The notes beneath the pieces are model-generated. The model had not been told where the DNA came from, did not search any database, and saw nothing but the letters and a program-made list of their open reading frames with translations. From Fodinibius sp036381435 (lineage in GTDB: Bacteria; Bacteroidota; Rhodothermia; Balneolales; Balneolaceae), in the NCBI GenBank assembly GCA_036381435.1, contig DASVCW010000045.1, positions 61,381 to 125,380 of the forward strand: a stretch of DNA of 64,000 bases, read 5' to 3'. Shown piece by piece: positions 17,634-25,514 of the stretch. The translations under genes were made by a program, and so were the position numbers. Position 1 is the stretch's first letter; each line of letters opens with the position of its first letter.

Positions 17634-18977
17634 ATGAAAATTGTAAAGTTTCAAGAAAACGTTATTAATGGCAATGATGAATCTACTTTGTCATGGGTTG
17701 AAACTAAAAAGGATGTTCAATTGATGGTTGAAGTATTTACCACAGAAGAGAATTTTCAGGCACTGGCACCACACTGGAAAGACCTGGCAAGACGAGCGGA
17801 TTCAAAGGTTTATATGTCTTATGAATGGGCCTGGAACTGGTGGAAACGATTTGGAAGAAATAAAAAGCGCTCCTTATATCTGGTTACCATTTGGGATGGC
17901 ACTAAATTAGTCGCCCTTGCGCCCTTTTATAAAGGTTATTCAAAATTAGGACCGCTTGTTATGGAAAGGCGTATGCAAATAATAGGCAGTGGCGGCAGTC
18001 CCAATGAACAAATTGGCTATACGGATGATTATGGAATCAGTGACTTTCTCGATATTCTGGTTGATCAGGAATACCACGAAGAGGTGGCTGATTTACTGCC
18101 CGATATTTTAACGGCCGAATATCTTAATGTTGATGTTCTTACTTTTCACCAGGCTGATGATGAAAGTTTTGTGATGAAGCATCTCTATCCCAAGTTTCGT
18201 CAACTGGAGATTGACATGAGGGTAGAAAAAACCGATACGTGTCCCTATATCGATTTAAGGGGTTACGATTCTATGAAAAGCTACATCAAGGACCAGAAAT
18301 CGAACGCAAGACGCCGCATCAGGCAAACGCTTCGCGCTACTGGTCCGAATGATGAGTATGAGATTAAAGGAGCAGATACCTGGGCGGAGGTTGAAAAAGC
18401 TACTGATAAGTTAATAGAGCTTCATCAAAACCGGTGGAATGAAATCGGTTTTCCCGGAGTGTTTTATGATGAGCGTTTCATCCAGTTTTTCAAAGACATC
18501 ATCAAAGATGCTTTCGAGAACGATAAACTCTGGTTTAAGCAGGCGATAGATGAACGCGGTGTTTGTGCTTCACGAATGATTCTTTTCTACAACGGCCGGT
18601 ATTATGACTATATCAGCGGATTTGATGATAACCGGCCGTCTTCAAAGTATCGTCCTGGCATTGGGTTACTCGTTAGTTTGGTTCAGGAGGCCATCGAAAA
18701 TGGTGTTGAAAAAATAGAGCTGCTGAGGGGAGAAGAAACCTACAAATACGATTTCACCTCTAACAATTTCAACAATTGGAAATTAACTATGCCGCTGAGG
18801 GAGCCAAACGGAAAAACCTTACTGAGCGTGAACAGATCTGCTGCATTTTTATACAAGCACATCAACCGGGAGACAGAGTTATTAAAAGTACAGCAATCGC
18901 AGGTAGGCTTAGTCCGGATGCTGCCTGAATACCTAAAGTTTCGATGGAAGAGTGTAAAGATGAAGTTTGATTTATAG
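17634..18977 (+). CDS. FemAB/GNAT-like transferase (Acetyltransf_6 type), copy 1
   Basis: A 447-residue cytoplasmic protein of the BioF2-like/FemAB-related acyltransferase group (PF13480 type). An N-terminal half has WKDLARRADSKVYMSYEWAWNWWKRFG. The second half has KSYIKDQKSNARRRIRQTLR, LIELHQNRWNEIGFPG and a closing EKIELLRGEETYKYDF. Family members move an acyl or aminoacyl group to an amine and are frequent in EPS loci, including exosortase-linked ones. Two paralogues lie at 31731-33065 and 38507-39862, each at the end of an EPS operon. Donor and acceptor are unknown. Confidence 0.78.
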   Translation: MKIVKFQENVINGNDESTLSWVETKKDVQLMVEVFTTEENFQALAPHWKDLARRADSKVYMSYEWAWNWWKRFGRNKKRSLYLVTIWDGTKLVALAPFYKGYSKLGPLVMERRMQIIGSGGSPNEQIGYTDDYGISDFLDILVDQEYHEEVADLLPDILTAEYLNVDVLTFHQADDESFVMKHLYPKFRQLEIDMRVEKTDTCPYIDLRGYDSMKSYIKDQKSNARRRIRQTLRATGPNDEYEIKGADTWAEVEKATDKLIELHQNRWNEIGFPGVFYDERFIQFFKDIIKDAFENDKLWFKQAIDERGVCASRMILFYNGRYYDYISGFDDNRPSSKYRPGIGLLVSLVQEAIENGVEKIELLRGEETYKYDFTSNNFNNWKLTMPLREPNGKTLLSVNRSAAFLYKHINRETELLKVQQSQVGLVRMLPEYLKFRWKSVKMKFDL

Positions 18978-19055
18978 AACACAGATTTCGATTAGAACGC
19001 AGATTAAGCGGATCAAACTGATTAGAGTGAACTCTAATTTGAAGTTTTCAATAGC
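18978..19055. other. Short spacer before repeat block
   Basis: The spacer follows the FemAB-like gene and leads into a repeat block that fills nearly all of 19056-19505. No terminator hairpin is evident. Confidence 0.3.
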
Positions 19056-19359
19056 TTAATGTGAGTTCGATATAAGGTTATTTTTTGTCTTTGCTAGAAT
19101 CCCGAAGGGATTGAACATGAATAACCCCCGAATGTGCCAAAGGCATAATTCGGGATTAAAAGATAACATAACAGGCAACCCCGAATGGGGTTGAACCCCA
19201 GGTGTGTGTTCCTTATTTAATTCAACCTGCCAGCGGATTGTTATGGTATATTTTAATCACCGGGTTTCATCCGGTGCTATTCATATTAAAGCCCATTTGG
19301 GCTTGTTTTGTACAAAATAAACAGCCAAGTCATATCTCCTTATCTCGAACTCAGGTTAG
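19056..19359. repeat. MITE-like repeat with terminal inverted repeats (copy 2)
   Basis: The ends TTAATGTGAGTTCGATAT and ATCTCGAACTCAGGTTAG correspond to those of the element at 2608-2892. The interior has the same order of palindromes (AATCCCGAAGGGATT, a CCCGAAT..ATTCGGG stem, AACCCCGAATGGGGTT, CACCGGGTTTCATCCGGTG). The string AGCTTAATG occurs at both junctions and may be a target-site duplication, though it partly coincides with the element end. Confidence 0.75.
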
Positions 19360-19370
19360 CTTAATGAAAA

Positions 19371-19505
19371 AACCTATCAGCGGAGCACTCGTCCCCCTTC
19401 AAAGGGGGCACGGGGGATGACCCACTCTCAAACAAAACCCATGAACTGAATTATTGCAAATAATTCAGCAAAAAGTCCCCCTTAGCGAAGGGGGATTAGG
19501 GGGAT
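19371..19505. repeat. Composite palindromic repeat (CCCCCTTC family, copy 2)
   Basis: The parts are CTATCAGCGGAG, a CCCCCTTCAAAGGGGG stem, the CTGAATTATTG..CAAATAATTCAG palindrome and a second CCCCCTTAGCGAAGGGGG stem, in that order. The same modules occur at 5705-5889 and 33111-33270. Confidence 0.65.
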
Positions 19506-19693
19506 TGAAAAGCATAGAATTTCTTTCGTCATGCACTTTATTCTATTGGCAATAGGTAGGACAACTTACCGGCACCCGGTAAAGTGGGAAAGTCTGATCA
19601 ATGGGGATGAAGAGAGTAAAGCAGAAAAGCGAATTATCACAGATATAAGAATCTGTGTCAAATCTGCTAAATCCGCTTCATCCGCGTTCCATA
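19506..19693. other. Spacer before the SGNH gene
   Basis: Downstream region of the leftward SGNH gene. No gene and no terminator hairpin were recognised. Confidence 0.3.
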
Positions 19694-20884
19694 CTACTTC
19701 GTGGCATTCACCTTTTCAACGATAGGCTGTTGGTTTAGCTGCTCTTTTATACTTTGAGCAATGACAGAATAACCATAAGGGGTGGGATGATCATCATAAT
19801 TAGCCGGATAGATTTTGGCTTTGCCAATTTGTTCTCTTAAGGCAGGAACAGGGCTGAGATAAGAGATTTGGTGAGCATCAAAAAACGCTTTGCTTATTTC
19901 AAGCAGCTCTCTCTCATTGGACAGTAAATTCTGGACGGCCACATAATTGTTAACTTCAGTTGCGAAGGTTAAATATTCCGCAAAAACAAGCGCTTTTGAG
20001 GGAAGGAATACTACGTTAAATTTGATGCCATTCTGTTCACAAATTTTGTTCATTTTGTTTAACAAGTGTAAACTAATGCGCATACCCTCGCGAATTCGAA
20101 TGTTATCCATATCCATTTTAATACCGCGGTGAACGGGGCGGAAGCCTTCGTTGATATTTTTTTCGGGAAGAATAAGACGGGTAAACTCTTCACTTTGAGA
20201 GGCTTTAAAAATACGTTCAACTTTTCTCTTTAAATATCCCAGTACCGGGCCGTGGACAGTTAACCGGTATAAAATACTGTTGTGTGAAAGGTAGGCGCGA
20301 AGATGTCCTAAAAACTGCTCATCCGGCTGAACGGGATCGGCTTGGATATAAGAGTCAATTATATTTTCGCCGGAACGGTCAATATTATTAACCAGCGTAC
20401 TATCTCTCAAATGATGCCAGTATTCTCTGTAATAAGCCATCTGGTAGGCTCCCATCAGATCATTTCCTAAATAAAAACCTACAATCACTCTTTCGGGATC
20501 TAGTTTCAGCGCTTTTGTCTTCAGCAGATAATAATATTGAACCGGGTTGTAGCTGCCCAGGCTTAAATTATAAACCTTCTGATCGGTAATTTGGCCAAGT
20601 ACTTTAGGCCAGCTGCCTTCAGTCGTAGCATTATTGCCAAAGGTTTGCGAGTCGCCAATAGTTACGACATCGGCTGTATCGGGCACATAATAATTTCTGA
20701 AGCCCCACTTATCGTATCCCTCAACCTCTGATGATATCTTATGATCAAGAATGGGATCGTCAACAAGCTGCACCGTTAGATAATCGGCGGGATTCAGAAA
20801 CAGGCGGCACATCCATTCACCCAAAACAAAAGCCAGCAGTAAGGAAATTGAAAGAACAAGAGTGTTAATAGTTAATTTTTTCAT
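19694..20884 (-). CDS. SGNH/GDSL hydrolase-like membrane-anchored protein, copy 2
   Basis: A 396-residue protein with one N-terminal helix (TLVLSISLLLAFVLGEWM) and an exported SGNH domain. The nucleophile block is VVTIGDSQTFGNNA, the Gly block YNLSLGSYNPVQY, and the Asn block FYLGNDLMGAY. The catalytic Asp-His block is DDHPTPYGYSVIAQSI near the C-terminus. All four blocks are intact. Related domains remove or transfer acetyl groups on polysaccharides in the periplasm. It overlaps the upstream paralogue by four bases and ends the carbamoyltransferase operon. Acetyl esterase or acetyltransferase activity on the EPS is likely but not shown. Confidence 0.78.
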   Translation of the reverse strand: MKKLTINTLVLSISLLLAFVLGEWMCRLFLNPADYLTVQLVDDPILDHKISSEVEGYDKWGFRNYYVPDTADVVTIGDSQTFGNNATTEGSWPKVLGQITDQKVYNLSLGSYNPVQYYYLLKTKALKLDPERVIVGFYLGNDLMGAYQMAYYREYWHHLRDSTLVNNIDRSGENIIDSYIQADPVQPDEQFLGHLRAYLSHNSILYRLTVHGPVLGYLKRKVERIFKASQSEEFTRLILPEKNINEGFRPVHRGIKMDMDNIRIREGMRISLHLLNKMNKICEQNGIKFNVVFLPSKALVFAEYLTFATEVNNYVAVQNLLSNERELLEISKAFFDAHQISYLSPVPALREQIGKAKIYPANYDDHPTPYGYSVIAQSIKEQLNQQPIVEKVNATK

Positions 20885-21960
20885 TTTGCTACAATATTTG
20901 TTGCTTGCATTTTATTAAATACGCTTTTGGCTATTAAGTAATAGCCCTTATCGTTGGGGTGATGGTTATAAGTAGGCGGATAAAGCTTTTTAGTATCGAT
21001 TTTGCGCTGCATGAGGGGCAGGGCATCAACAAAATCGATGTTGTGTTTCATAAAATATTTGATGCTTATTTCACGAATAATGCGCTCATTATTAAGCAAG
21101 TTATTGATGGCTTTGCTGTGGCGTAACTGGCGGTTATTGTATAAATAATGGCAAAAAACCATCTCTTTAGTAGGAATGAAAAGTACCGTAAATTCAATGC
21201 CTTCCTGCTTGCTTCGCTCACTCATTTTTTTGAAAAGCTGTAGTGTTAAGCGCAGTCCTTCCTGAACTTTTTTGTTGCTGATTTCTGTCGCAACAGCAGT
21301 AGGAACGGGACGAAAAACTTCACTTATATTTTTTCCCGGCAGTACCAAGCTGGTATACATCTTGCTTTCTGAATGGTCTTCAGGTGCAAAATCGAGTCCT
21401 GAAGTTGCAGGATTATGAAATGCTAACCGGTATAAAATACTGTTTCCGGTCATCCAGTCGTGAAATTTGTTAAGCAAAGCACCGGCAGGCGTTTTAAAAA
21501 CATTTGCTGTTAAATAGGTAAGCGTGTCACTCTTTGCATCCGCCAGCCAGGATGAAAATTCGGTATTCCTTAATTTTTCCCACGCCTGATGATTGTAAAC
21601 CCTATCGAAAGTATCGAGGGGATCGTTACCGACGTAATAACCAACAATTATCTGATCGGGATTAAGTTCAAGAGCTTTGGTTTTGAAAAGGTGAAAATAT
21701 TGAGCCGGCCCGTAACCGCTTAAAGAAAGATTATAGACCGATTTGTTACTCATATTCTGAAGCTGGGCGGGCCAGCTGCTTCCTATAGACGCGTTGATTC
21801 CAAATGTTTGGGAATCACCGATAGCAACGATATCGGCAGAATCGGGCACAAAACCATTGTCCACAGGATTCAAAATTATTCGAGACATGGTTTCCCCCAA
21901 AAACAAAGCTAATAAAATTGAAACAGCCAATAAGCTCCCGTTGATGAATTTTGATTTCAT
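20881..21960 (-). CDS. SGNH/GDSL hydrolase-like membrane-anchored protein, copy 1
   Basis: A 359-residue paralogue of the downstream gene, with the same N-terminal anchor (LLAVSILLALFLGETMSRII). Its blocks are IVAIGDSQTFGINA, YNLSLSGYGPAQY, GYYVGNDPLD and a terminal YNHHPNDKGYYLIAKSV. In the last block Asn-His-His-Pro replaces the Asp-His-Pro of the sister, so the catalytic Asp may be missing or shifted, while the His is kept. The insertion between signal anchor and Ser block is about 35 residues shorter than in copy 2. It acts most likely in the periplasm on EPS acyl groups. One copy could be the enzyme and the other a helper. Confidence 0.76.
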   Translation of the reverse strand: MKSKFINGSLLAVSILLALFLGETMSRIILNPVDNGFVPDSADIVAIGDSQTFGINASIGSSWPAQLQNMSNKSVYNLSLSGYGPAQYFHLFKTKALELNPDQIIVGYYVGNDPLDTFDRVYNHQAWEKLRNTEFSSWLADAKSDTLTYLTANVFKTPAGALLNKFHDWMTGNSILYRLAFHNPATSGLDFAPEDHSESKMYTSLVLPGKNISEVFRPVPTAVATEISNKKVQEGLRLTLQLFKKMSERSKQEGIEFTVLFIPTKEMVFCHYLYNNRQLRHSKAINNLLNNERIIREISIKYFMKHNIDFVDALPLMQRKIDTKKLYPPTYNHHPNDKGYYLIAKSVFNKMQATNIVAK

Positions 21961-22128
21961 AATGATCTATTAAAGGTTAGAGCCCTTGAAAAATCTTATT
22001 GTGTTCATGCTGTCCGAAAGCTTTAGGATCAGCATCTTCTCCCTTTTTTATAAAGCTATTGTACATATTGCAGATCCTGATCCTCCAATTGACAAATCAG
22101 GATGACAAAGTTTTTCGCAGGCTTTTAG

Positions 22129-23988
22129 TTAATCAAGTTGAAATTCTTGTGTCCAGTCTATTTCCTCTTGCAGCTTTTTTTGCTCTCTTTTATCAAACAG
22201 GTAATTACCCATCACCAGGTAATCCATTTCGGTGCGCATAAAACATTGAAAGGCTTCGTCCGGAGTGCAGACAATCGGTTCACCCCGTACGTTAAAACTG
22301 GTATTTACCACCATTCCGCAACCTGTTTCTTTTTTAAATTCATTGATAAGGGACCAATATCTGGCATTCGATTCCTTATTCACGCTTTGCACCCGTGCCG
22401 AATAATCGATGTGGGTGATGGCAGGGATATCAGACCGCTGGTGATACAGCTTGTCCAGCAAATCCATTTTGTCGTAGCCTTCGGGCAGGGGACAACGATG
22501 GCGTTCGGCTACCGGTGTAACTAAAAGCATGTAGGGTGAAGGCCGGTCGATGTCAAAATATTCCGTTATGTCTTCTTCGAGTACGGAAGGGGCAAACGGA
22601 CGGAAACTTTCACGATATTTAATCTTAACATTCATTTTTTTCTGCATTTCGGGGTTACGTGCATCGCCCAAAATGCTACGATTTCCTAATGCCCGGGGAC
22701 CGTATTCCATTCGTCCCTGAAACCAACCGACTACATTGCCATCTGCCAACAATTTTGCCGTTTCGGAGGCCAAATCATTAAAATTTTTGTGATAATTAAA
22801 AGGCGCTTCGTATTTACGCGCTACTTTTTTAATGGATGAACCGTTGAAGCGGGGGCCCAGATAAGCACTTTTCATCTTATCAGGCTTGCCGTTCAATCTC
22901 CGGTCTTTTTTCATCCAGATATGCCAGGCAGAATAAGCCGCTCCAAGAGCTCCGCCGGCATCACCCGCAGCAGGTTGAATCCAGATATCTTCGAAAAGCC
23001 CTTCTTTTAAAAGCTTTCCGTTGGCCACACAATTTAAGGCCACTCCTCCGGCCAATACCAGGTAGGGGCTGCGGGTTAACTTTTTGGCTGTGCGGGCCAG
23101 TTTTAGCACGATCTCTTCTGTCACTTGTTGAATAGCCAGGGCCATGTTCATGTATTCCTGGGAGAGTTGACTCTCTTTTTGTCGAGGTGGGATACCGAAT
23201 AGCTTTTCCCATTTTTTGTCATCAGCCATCCGTAATCCGGTAGTAAATTTGAAATAATCCATATTGAAAAGCAGAGAGCCATCATCCCGGATATCCACTA
23301 ACTCATCAATAATTTTTTGCCTGAACTCTTTGGTTTGGGCAGCATGAGGATTTCCATATGGAGCTAATCCCATCAGCTTGTATTCACCGCTATTGACTCT
23401 AAAACCGGTGTAGTAGGTAAAAGCCGAGTATAAAAGTCCCACAGAGTGAGGAAAATGTAGCTCTTTGAGTACTTTTATATCATTCCCCTTTCCATAGCCG
23501 ATCATCGACGTGGCCCATTCGCCTACCCCATCGATAGTGAGAATGGCGGCCTCCTGATAAGGAGACGGGTAAAAAGCGCTGGCAGCATGAGAAAGGTGAT
23601 GCTCGGGAAACAACAGCGGTACGTCGCCGTCGCCCAATTTAGAAAGTTCGTCTTTGAGCATTTTTTTCATGAACAGCTTTTCCTTAATCCAAACCGGAAT
23701 GGCGGACAAAAAGCTTTTGAGCCCTGAAGGAGCGAAGGCGTGGTAGGTTTCCAGCAGACGTTCGAACTTCAGGAATGGCTTGTCGTAAAAAGCAACGGCC
23801 GTCAGATCTTTGTAGTCAATACCCGCTTCTTCCAGCACGTATTTTGCCGCATTTTGTGGAAAAGACGAATCATGCTTTTTACGGGTGAAGCGTTCTTCGT
23901 GGGCCGCCGCGATTAGCTGTCCGTCAATTAAAATGGCAGCGGCACTGTCGTGATAGTAAGCAGAAATACCGAGTATGGTATCAGGCAT
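22129..23988 (-). CDS. NodU/CmcH/TobZ-type O-carbamoyltransferase
   Basis: A 619-residue cytoplasmic enzyme with both halves of the family. The N-terminal YrdC/Kae1-like carbamoyl-adenylate domain has ILGISAYYHDSAAAIL, HHLSHAASAFYPSPY and LTIDGVGEW. The C-terminal domain has MEYGPRALGNRSIL and NTSFNVRGEPIVCTP. The reaction is ATP-dependent transfer of a carbamoyl group from carbamoyl phosphate to a sugar hydroxyl. It is followed at 168 bases by the SGNH pair and preceded by DUF5989 and SxtJ-like genes, the usual cassette around this enzyme. A broken carA fragment for carbamoyl-phosphate synthesis lies about 950 bases upstream on the other strand. Confidence 0.9.
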   Translation of the reverse strand: MPDTILGISAYYHDSAAAILIDGQLIAAAHEERFTRKKHDSSFPQNAAKYVLEEAGIDYKDLTAVAFYDKPFLKFERLLETYHAFAPSGLKSFLSAIPVWIKEKLFMKKMLKDELSKLGDGDVPLLFPEHHLSHAASAFYPSPYQEAAILTIDGVGEWATSMIGYGKGNDIKVLKELHFPHSVGLLYSAFTYYTGFRVNSGEYKLMGLAPYGNPHAAQTKEFRQKIIDELVDIRDDGSLLFNMDYFKFTTGLRMADDKKWEKLFGIPPRQKESQLSQEYMNMALAIQQVTEEIVLKLARTAKKLTRSPYLVLAGGVALNCVANGKLLKEGLFEDIWIQPAAGDAGGALGAAYSAWHIWMKKDRRLNGKPDKMKSAYLGPRFNGSSIKKVARKYEAPFNYHKNFNDLASETAKLLADGNVVGWFQGRMEYGPRALGNRSILGDARNPEMQKKMNVKIKYRESFRPFAPSVLEEDITEYFDIDRPSPYMLLVTPVAERHRCPLPEGYDKMDLLDKLYHQRSDIPAITHIDYSARVQSVNKESNARYWSLINEFKKETGCGMVVNTSFNVRGEPIVCTPDEAFQCFMRTEMDYLVMGNYLFDKREQKKLQEEIDWTQEFQLD

Positions 23989-24010
23989 AGTACTTTTTAA
24001 TGGTTAAATT

Positions 24011-24160
24011 CTAAAATACTGAGTAAATAAAGGGCGCTATCGCTGTTCCACTGGATAGAACGATGAGCACGCCAAAAAGCAGCAGCGTCAGGATAAGAGG
24101 GAGGAGCCAGAATTTTTTTCTTACTCTCAAAAATGACCATAAGTCGGTTAGAAAGTTCAT
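24011..24160 (-). CDS. DUF5989 (SaxC-like) small membrane protein
   Basis: A 49-residue protein starting MNFLTDLWSFLRVRKKFW with one hydrophobic segment (LLPLILTLLLFGVLIVL) and ending SGTAIAPFIYSVF. This RVRKKFWLLP..APFIY pattern is that of DUF5989 proteins, which almost always stand next to carbamoyltransferase and SxtJ-like genes, as they do here. It probably anchors or assists the carbamoyltransferase at the membrane. The biochemical role is unknown. It is separated by 22 bases from the carbamoyltransferase and 18 from the SxtJ-like gene. Confidence 0.85.
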   Translation of the reverse strand: MNFLTDLWSFLRVRKKFWLLPLILTLLLFGVLIVLSSGTAIAPFIYSVF

Positions 24161-24178
24161 AGTGCTTGATGAATAATT

Positions 24179-24592
24179 TTAAAATGGATTTTCTAAATCT
24201 TGAGCGGTATAGGTGTGATTACGAATTGAAAAAACACTGTCGCTCGTTTCGTTAAATTTCTTTAGTTGCATAGCATCTTTTCCAATCAGCCTTCGGAATA
24301 AACCAATAGGTATAACCAGCACCGCAAAAACAACAGACAGAATAATGGCCGACATTACGGTGCCAAGCAGAGCCGATAAGCCAAGCCAAAAAACGGCTAT
24401 GGGATAAAATATTTTCGGATATACCATATTTATAAGCAAAACCGGTATAGCCAGCTTGTAGAAAAGCATCTGGCCGGTAAAAAAGCCAACCAACAGCAAA
24501 ATTAGCACCATAGCCATACCGGTGTCGGTATTTTGTTTTGCCGAAATATCAGTTGAAAAAAAGCCAAAGTAGGTTGATTTACCCTTCTCCAT
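24179..24592 (-). CDS. SxtJ-like membrane protein
   Basis: A 137-residue protein with three to four hydrophobic helices between residues 27 and 98, and a conserved cytoplasmic tail (FRRLIGKDAMQLKKF). It matches the SxtJ family that accompanies carbamoyltransferases in EPS and toxin clusters. It is the first gene of the leftward modification operon, 42 bases after a sigma54-type promoter. Its role is not known; membrane scaffolding of the carbamoylation step is a reasonable guess. Confidence 0.8.
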   Translation of the reverse strand: MEKGKSTYFGFFSTDISAKQNTDTGMAMVLILLLVGFFTGQMLFYKLAIPVLLINMVYPKIFYPIAVFWLGLSALLGTVMSAIILSVVFAVLVIPIGLFRRLIGKDAMQLKKFNETSDSVFSIRNHTYTAQDLENPF

Positions 24593-24634
24593 ATCTATAA
24601 AGTTTTAAGAAGTTGTCTCTCGTTTTGTTTCAGG

Positions 24635-24650
24635 TGCAATTAGTATGCCA
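24635..24650 (-). promoter_or_regulatory. Sigma54-type promoter of the carbamoylation operon
   Basis: On the minus strand TGGCAT, five bases, TTGCA, preceded by T, is a full match to the -24/-12 consensus. It lies 42 bases before the SxtJ-like start codon. Confidence 0.8.
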
Positions 24651-24939
24651 ACTGAATTCTTTTACTGTCATTCACCTTTAAACAGCAGAAAAGAAGGAGA
24701 GCAGAAAACTATCTGCGGTTGATGTAACTTTTTTTCACAAAAGGAGCCGGCTTTGTGCAAAAAGTTCAACAGTGAGGGTGTACTCCTTTCAGCAATGTAC
24801 CTATCGTTGCTATTGTTACAGTCGAATTTTATTCTCTTAGAAATGTTATGTCTTAAGCTCATCCCTGTATGACTCTCATGGAAACATAAGAATGCTCTTC
24901 CCAAGCAGGTGCTTGGGGTTACTTTCGATGAAGGAGAGA
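24651..24939. other. Intergenic region without a recognised gene
   Basis: Between the leftward promoter and the carA remnant. A leftward frame at 24668-24904 is open but Cys/His/Ser-rich without family resemblance, and it would run into the promoter, so it is not accepted. Confidence 0.35.
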
Positions 24940-25122
24940 TGGTTTCTTATTAATATTAATGATCATTCGGTTGAAGGACTGCGTTTTAAAAATTATTCCG
25001 GATTCAGCTTTCAGTATCATCCCGATTCATTAGATAGTAACTTTCCTTTTCTCTTCACTCATTTTATAAACCTGCTTAAAATTGAGGCAAAGAGAAAAGG
25101 AAAAGTTGCCATTTATCAGTAA
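24940..25122 (+). pseudogene. carA: carA C-terminal remnant (carbamoyl-phosphate synthase small subunit)
   Basis: About 60 codons resemble the last part of CarA, the glutaminase subunit of carbamoyl-phosphate synthase: ININDHSVEGLRFKNYS, then FSFQYHPDSLDS, then FLFTHFINLL. In intact CarA this reads roughly vNxNDgTvEGlrH..FSvQyHPEAspGphDs..lFd.Fi.l. The remaining 300 or so N-terminal residues are absent, and the catalytic HPE is HPD. The frame could start at 24892, but residues before 24940 show no similarity. It is a fossil fragment next to the carbamoyltransferase cassette that would use the product. Confidence 0.7.
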
Positions 25123-25280
25123 TGCTTACATCTAAATAGTTGTTTATCAAGTAGATATATTACACATGAATTATTTTGTCGAGAATAAATTTTACATTCA
25201 TCTTCATCCTAAGTTTAAGATTTCCCGTCCTGTTTAATCTATTGCCTGCCTTTGTCTCATCCTAACTTTTCACTAACCGT
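25123..25280. other. Upstream region of the deacetylase operon promoter
   Basis: No gene. TTGTCTCATCCTAA at 25252-25265 resembles TTGTCTTAACCTGA at 33381-33394, and both lie just upstream of a sigma54-type promoter (29 and 22 bases before TGGCA). They may be activator sites, but the unequal spacing keeps this tentative. Confidence 0.35.
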
Positions 25281-25296
25281 TGGCACGTTTGTTGCG
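25281..25296 (+). promoter_or_regulatory. Sigma54-type promoter of the deacetylase/glycosyltransferase operon
   Basis: TGGCAC, five bases, TTGCG, preceded by T. This is a full match to the -24/-12 consensus. Transcription would begin near 25307 and give a leader of about 210 nt that contains the structured element at 25326-25466. Confidence 0.8.
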
Positions 25297-25325
25297 ACAT
25301 TAGGAATAGACAATTTTTAATACAA

Positions 25326-25466
25326 ACGCATTGAGTGGTTAAAATTAAAAAATTGACCTGACAGCGTTTCAGCGTTTTTCTGGTTCCTGTCAGCGTCTCT
25401 TTATCAACAACGCTGTAAGGTCCTGTGGACGCTTACAGGTTGTTTATAACTCAACTCTCAATGCGT
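25326..25466 (+). ncRNA. Candidate structured leader RNA (three-way junction), copy A
   Basis: The closing helix is ACGCATTGAG (25326-25335) with CTCAATGCGT (25457-25466). Inside are two hairpins. Hairpin 1 pairs CTGACAG (25358-25364) with CTGTCAG (25387-25393) and has an inner TCAG/CTGG helix. Hairpin 2 (25406-25444) pairs AACAAC with GTTGTT, CTGTAAG with CTTACAG and GTCC with GGAC. A second copy at 49985-50122 keeps the core TTGACCTGACAGC and CTGGTTCCTGTCAG and the AACAAC/GTTGTT stem, while its closing helix has a different sequence that still pairs. It lies wholly inside the expected leader. I do not recognise a known riboswitch class. Confidence 0.65.
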
Positions 25467-25514
25467 TGAATACAAATCATTCATCAAGCTTTAAATTATT
25501 TCAAGAAACTATTC

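Noticed and set aside
24668..24904. 78-codon leftward frame upstream of the SxtJ-like operon
   Set aside because: Composition is not protein-like for this genome and it lies in the promoter-upstream region.
25326..25466. Known GEMM (cyclic di-GMP) riboswitch
   Set aside because: Lacks the conserved GEMM core and its tetraloop-receptor arrangement; only the three-way-junction idea is similar.
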